64,000 nt of DNA, taken from NCBI GenBank assembly GCA_963971285.1, contig OZ020253.1, positions 20,410,528 through 20,474,527 on the forward strand. Direction: 5' to 3'. Origin of the DNA: Astropecten irregularis. Its lineage: Eukaryota; Echinodermata; Asteroidea; Paxillosida; Astropectinidae. Below, piece by piece: positions 62,701 through 64,000 of this stretch. The position numbers and the translations under genes were made by a program. The notes below the pieces were generated by a model, which was not told the origin of the DNA, did not search any database, and worked only from the letters and a program-made list of their open reading frames with translations. Each line of letters begins with the position of its first letter. Within the stretch, counting starts at the first letter, position 1.

Positions 62701-63502
62701 TTCCTCTCAGACCCTTTCTTCTCCTCACCTCTGTTGTTGTCCATCTTTGATCTTAATATACCCACCCCACCCTCCCTATACCCCTCTTTTGTCCTGATCC
62801 TCTCCTCCATTTATGTGTATCTTTACTTGCATGTTCTTCTTGTCCTCTTGTCATTCAGGCTTTTAGAAAAATCCTTCCAGGATCAAAATGTGTCAGGCCC
62901 TCCTAACTCCAAGCATTTTATATATTTGTCTTGTTCCAGGACAGGGCATAGGAAGCCTAAGCCTGTTACCTACGATCCTTTCAAGCTAATTGAATGCTGC
63001 CGGTTCACTGAAGATAAAAATGTAAGCTCTTTCTGTATAAATCATTCCTCTTTTTCCTTCGACACCTCACTCCTTTCTCTTTAAAAGGATTAAAAGAGTT
63101 TATACTTGCATATTGTCTGCATTTAGATAATGGTACATTTATCTTTCCCTGTCTTTGTAGGCTCCATTTCATGTAAAGATACAGTCTGACTCCATGATCA
63201 TCATGGATGTGGTAAGATATAGCATGTCATCTACTTCCTGAATATGATCATTACATTAATTAAGCTTTATCACTACATGTATATAAAGTTCTCTTGTCTT
63301 TACTAAAATGTCCTGCATACATTTATAAGAGAAAACTCACACAGTTCTTCATCTTATCATTGACAGCACTCTCACATGTCATCGACTGAGGTGATTGGTT
63401 TACTTGGAGGCAAGTTCTTGAAGGAAGATCGTATCCTTGATGTTCTACAAGCTGTTCCATGTAATAGCATCAGTACTGGCATGCAGTGTGAGATGGATCC
63501 AG
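56727..63502 (+). CDS. MYSM1: Histone H2A deubiquitinase MYSM1, 5' part (894 codons in window)
   Basis: MYSM1 is a nuclear JAMM metalloprotease that removes mono-ubiquitin from histone H2A and supports transcription. Exons: 56727-56782, 57067-57154, 57528-57613, 57889-57927, 58045-58114, 58574-58672, 59088-59640, 60111-61215, 61349-61479, 61953-62050, 62501-62589, 62940-63021, 63161-63211 and 63367-63502; frame is kept across all junctions. An acidic start ([16 protein letters not shown]) is followed by a SANT domain at residues about 97-146 ([34 protein letters not shown]), then a long disordered acidic region. A SWIRM domain lies at about 666-742 ([42 protein letters not shown]) and the start of the MPN domain at about 833-894 ([18 protein letters not shown]). 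The window ends before the JAMM histidines. It is already longer than the 828-aa human protein because of a larger middle region. Confidence 0.93.
57614..57888 (+). other. U12-type GT-AG intron in MYSM1
   Basis: The 5' splice site GTATCCTTT matches the U12 consensus at all positions, and ATCCTTAATG lies 10-20 bp before the CAG acceptor at 57886-57888 as a U12 branch site. The next exon is only 39 bp (57889-57927). Its translation [12 protein letters not shown] aligns in character with the stretch before the SANT domain in vertebrate MYSM1. Confidence 0.85.
60111..61215 (+). CDS. MYSM1: MYSM1 large exon: disordered acidic middle and SWIRM start
   Basis: This 1,105-bp exon begins after a TTTAATCAG acceptor and ends at CACTG|GTCAGT. 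Its first two-thirds are Ser/Thr/Asp/Glu-rich with two sumoylation-like sites (IKSEP, IKQE). The last 30 or so residues enter the SWIRM domain ([18 protein letters not shown]). Its size explains most of the extra length over the human protein. Confidence 0.92.
62868..62925 (-). repeat. Partial copy of the 110-bp dispersed repeat in a MYSM1 intron
   Basis: TCCTTCCAGGATCAAAATG and TCAGGCCCTCCTAACTCCAA are the reverse complement of the right half of the units at 54.1 and 56.3 kb. Confidence 0.5.
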
Positions 63503-64000
63503 GTAAACTGATGGCTATTGTGCCACTGATTGTTATTCACTTTGTAAGTTGGTTCAAGATAAATGTTTTGGTAATTCTTCTTTTGATCTATAGCTGAGTA
63601 GAGATCCATAAACATAAAGTGGACTTTATCGCTTTTTATTTCAATCAACATTAGGTTGAGCAAAAGATTGTGCTTCACACACTGTCCAAGTACAAGGCTT
63701 TGTATTGTCTATTGTTCCCTGTACTTTGATATGCTCCCATAGACTTGGCACACGTTTGTCCATCCAAAGACAAATTTGAACCAGAGGCCCTTTTCCGAAC
63801 CTCGGCTCCGGCTCCAGCTCCAGCTCCATTTTGTGAATCCATTATAATTAATAACGGGTATCACAATAGAGGCTTTGGGCAACGGTTTGGAAGTAGATAC
63901 TCTATTTTTAACAAGAAAACAGAGATTCAGTTTCAATGAAAAGCCACAACCTATATTTTCAGCATATAGATGACAGCATCGGAGCTGGAGCCTTAACCGG
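63503..64000 (+). other. MYSM1 intron, truncated by the window
   Basis: A donor follows CCAG|GTAAAC, and no further exon is visible. From about 63790 to the end lies a diverged copy of the GGCTCC-hexamer inverted-repeat element seen at 13279-13500, sharing the interior words AAAACAGAGATTCAG and TATTTTCAGCA. Confidence 0.65.

Noticed and set aside
1-64000. CRISPR arrays, bacterial operons, ribosome binding sites
   Set aside because: The window is animal nuclear DNA with spliced genes; tandem repeats present lack CRISPR spacing and cas genes.

Overview
This is eukaryotic nuclear DNA from an animal. Genes are split by GT-AG introns of about 0.1 to 4 kb, the DNA is AT-rich, and short dispersed repeats are abundant. 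Four protein genes can be rebuilt exon by exon in the right 30 kb, with reading frame kept across every junction: GIPC (+, 35.6-39.5 kb), TFIIF alpha/RAP74 (-, 49.7-44.3 kb), an SLC25 mitochondrial carrier (+, 50.2-55.0 kb) and the 5' part of the histone H2A deubiquitinase MYSM1 (+, 56.7 kb to beyond the window). A MYSM1 gene, minor-spliceosome (U12) introns and palindromic repeats that start with a GGGGCCAATTTCA-like end point to a slowly evolving marine deuterostome. An echinoderm, perhaps a sea star, is my best guess; this is inference, not proof.

Region 1-29.4 kb is poor in genes. Its only convincing coding exon is at 15.8-16.2 kb on the minus strand. It is the N-terminal, low-complexity part of a probable transcription factor, possibly a thyroid-hormone-receptor-like nuclear receptor, whose remaining exons lie left of the window behind an intron of more than 15.7 kb. 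The rest of the region is intron or intergenic DNA with several families of short inverted-repeat elements, tRNA-derived SINE fragments and homopolymer tracts.

Region 29.46-33.76 kb is one young, GC-rich LTR retrotransposon. Its two 1,053-bp LTRs differ at only two bases that I could see. It has a primer-binding-site-like sequence, a purine tract and a short flanking duplication, but only about 2.2 kb of interior with no recognisable protease, reverse transcriptase, RNase H or integrase, so it looks non-autonomous. The interior holds two stem-loops with an identical loop and covarying stems.

Region 34.3-64 kb is gene-dense. GIPC and GTF2F1 converge tail to tail. GTF2F1 and the carrier gene diverge from a shared gap of about 0.5 kb, and MYSM1 follows the carrier. 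Two introns are U12-type: an AT-AC intron in the carrier gene and a GT-AG intron with U12 signals in MYSM1. GTF2F1 also carries three degenerate 80-bp tandem copies of one of its own exon-end/splice-donor junctions. The gene products do not form one pathway; they are housekeeping proteins for vesicle/receptor trafficking, transcription, mitochondrial transport and chromatin.
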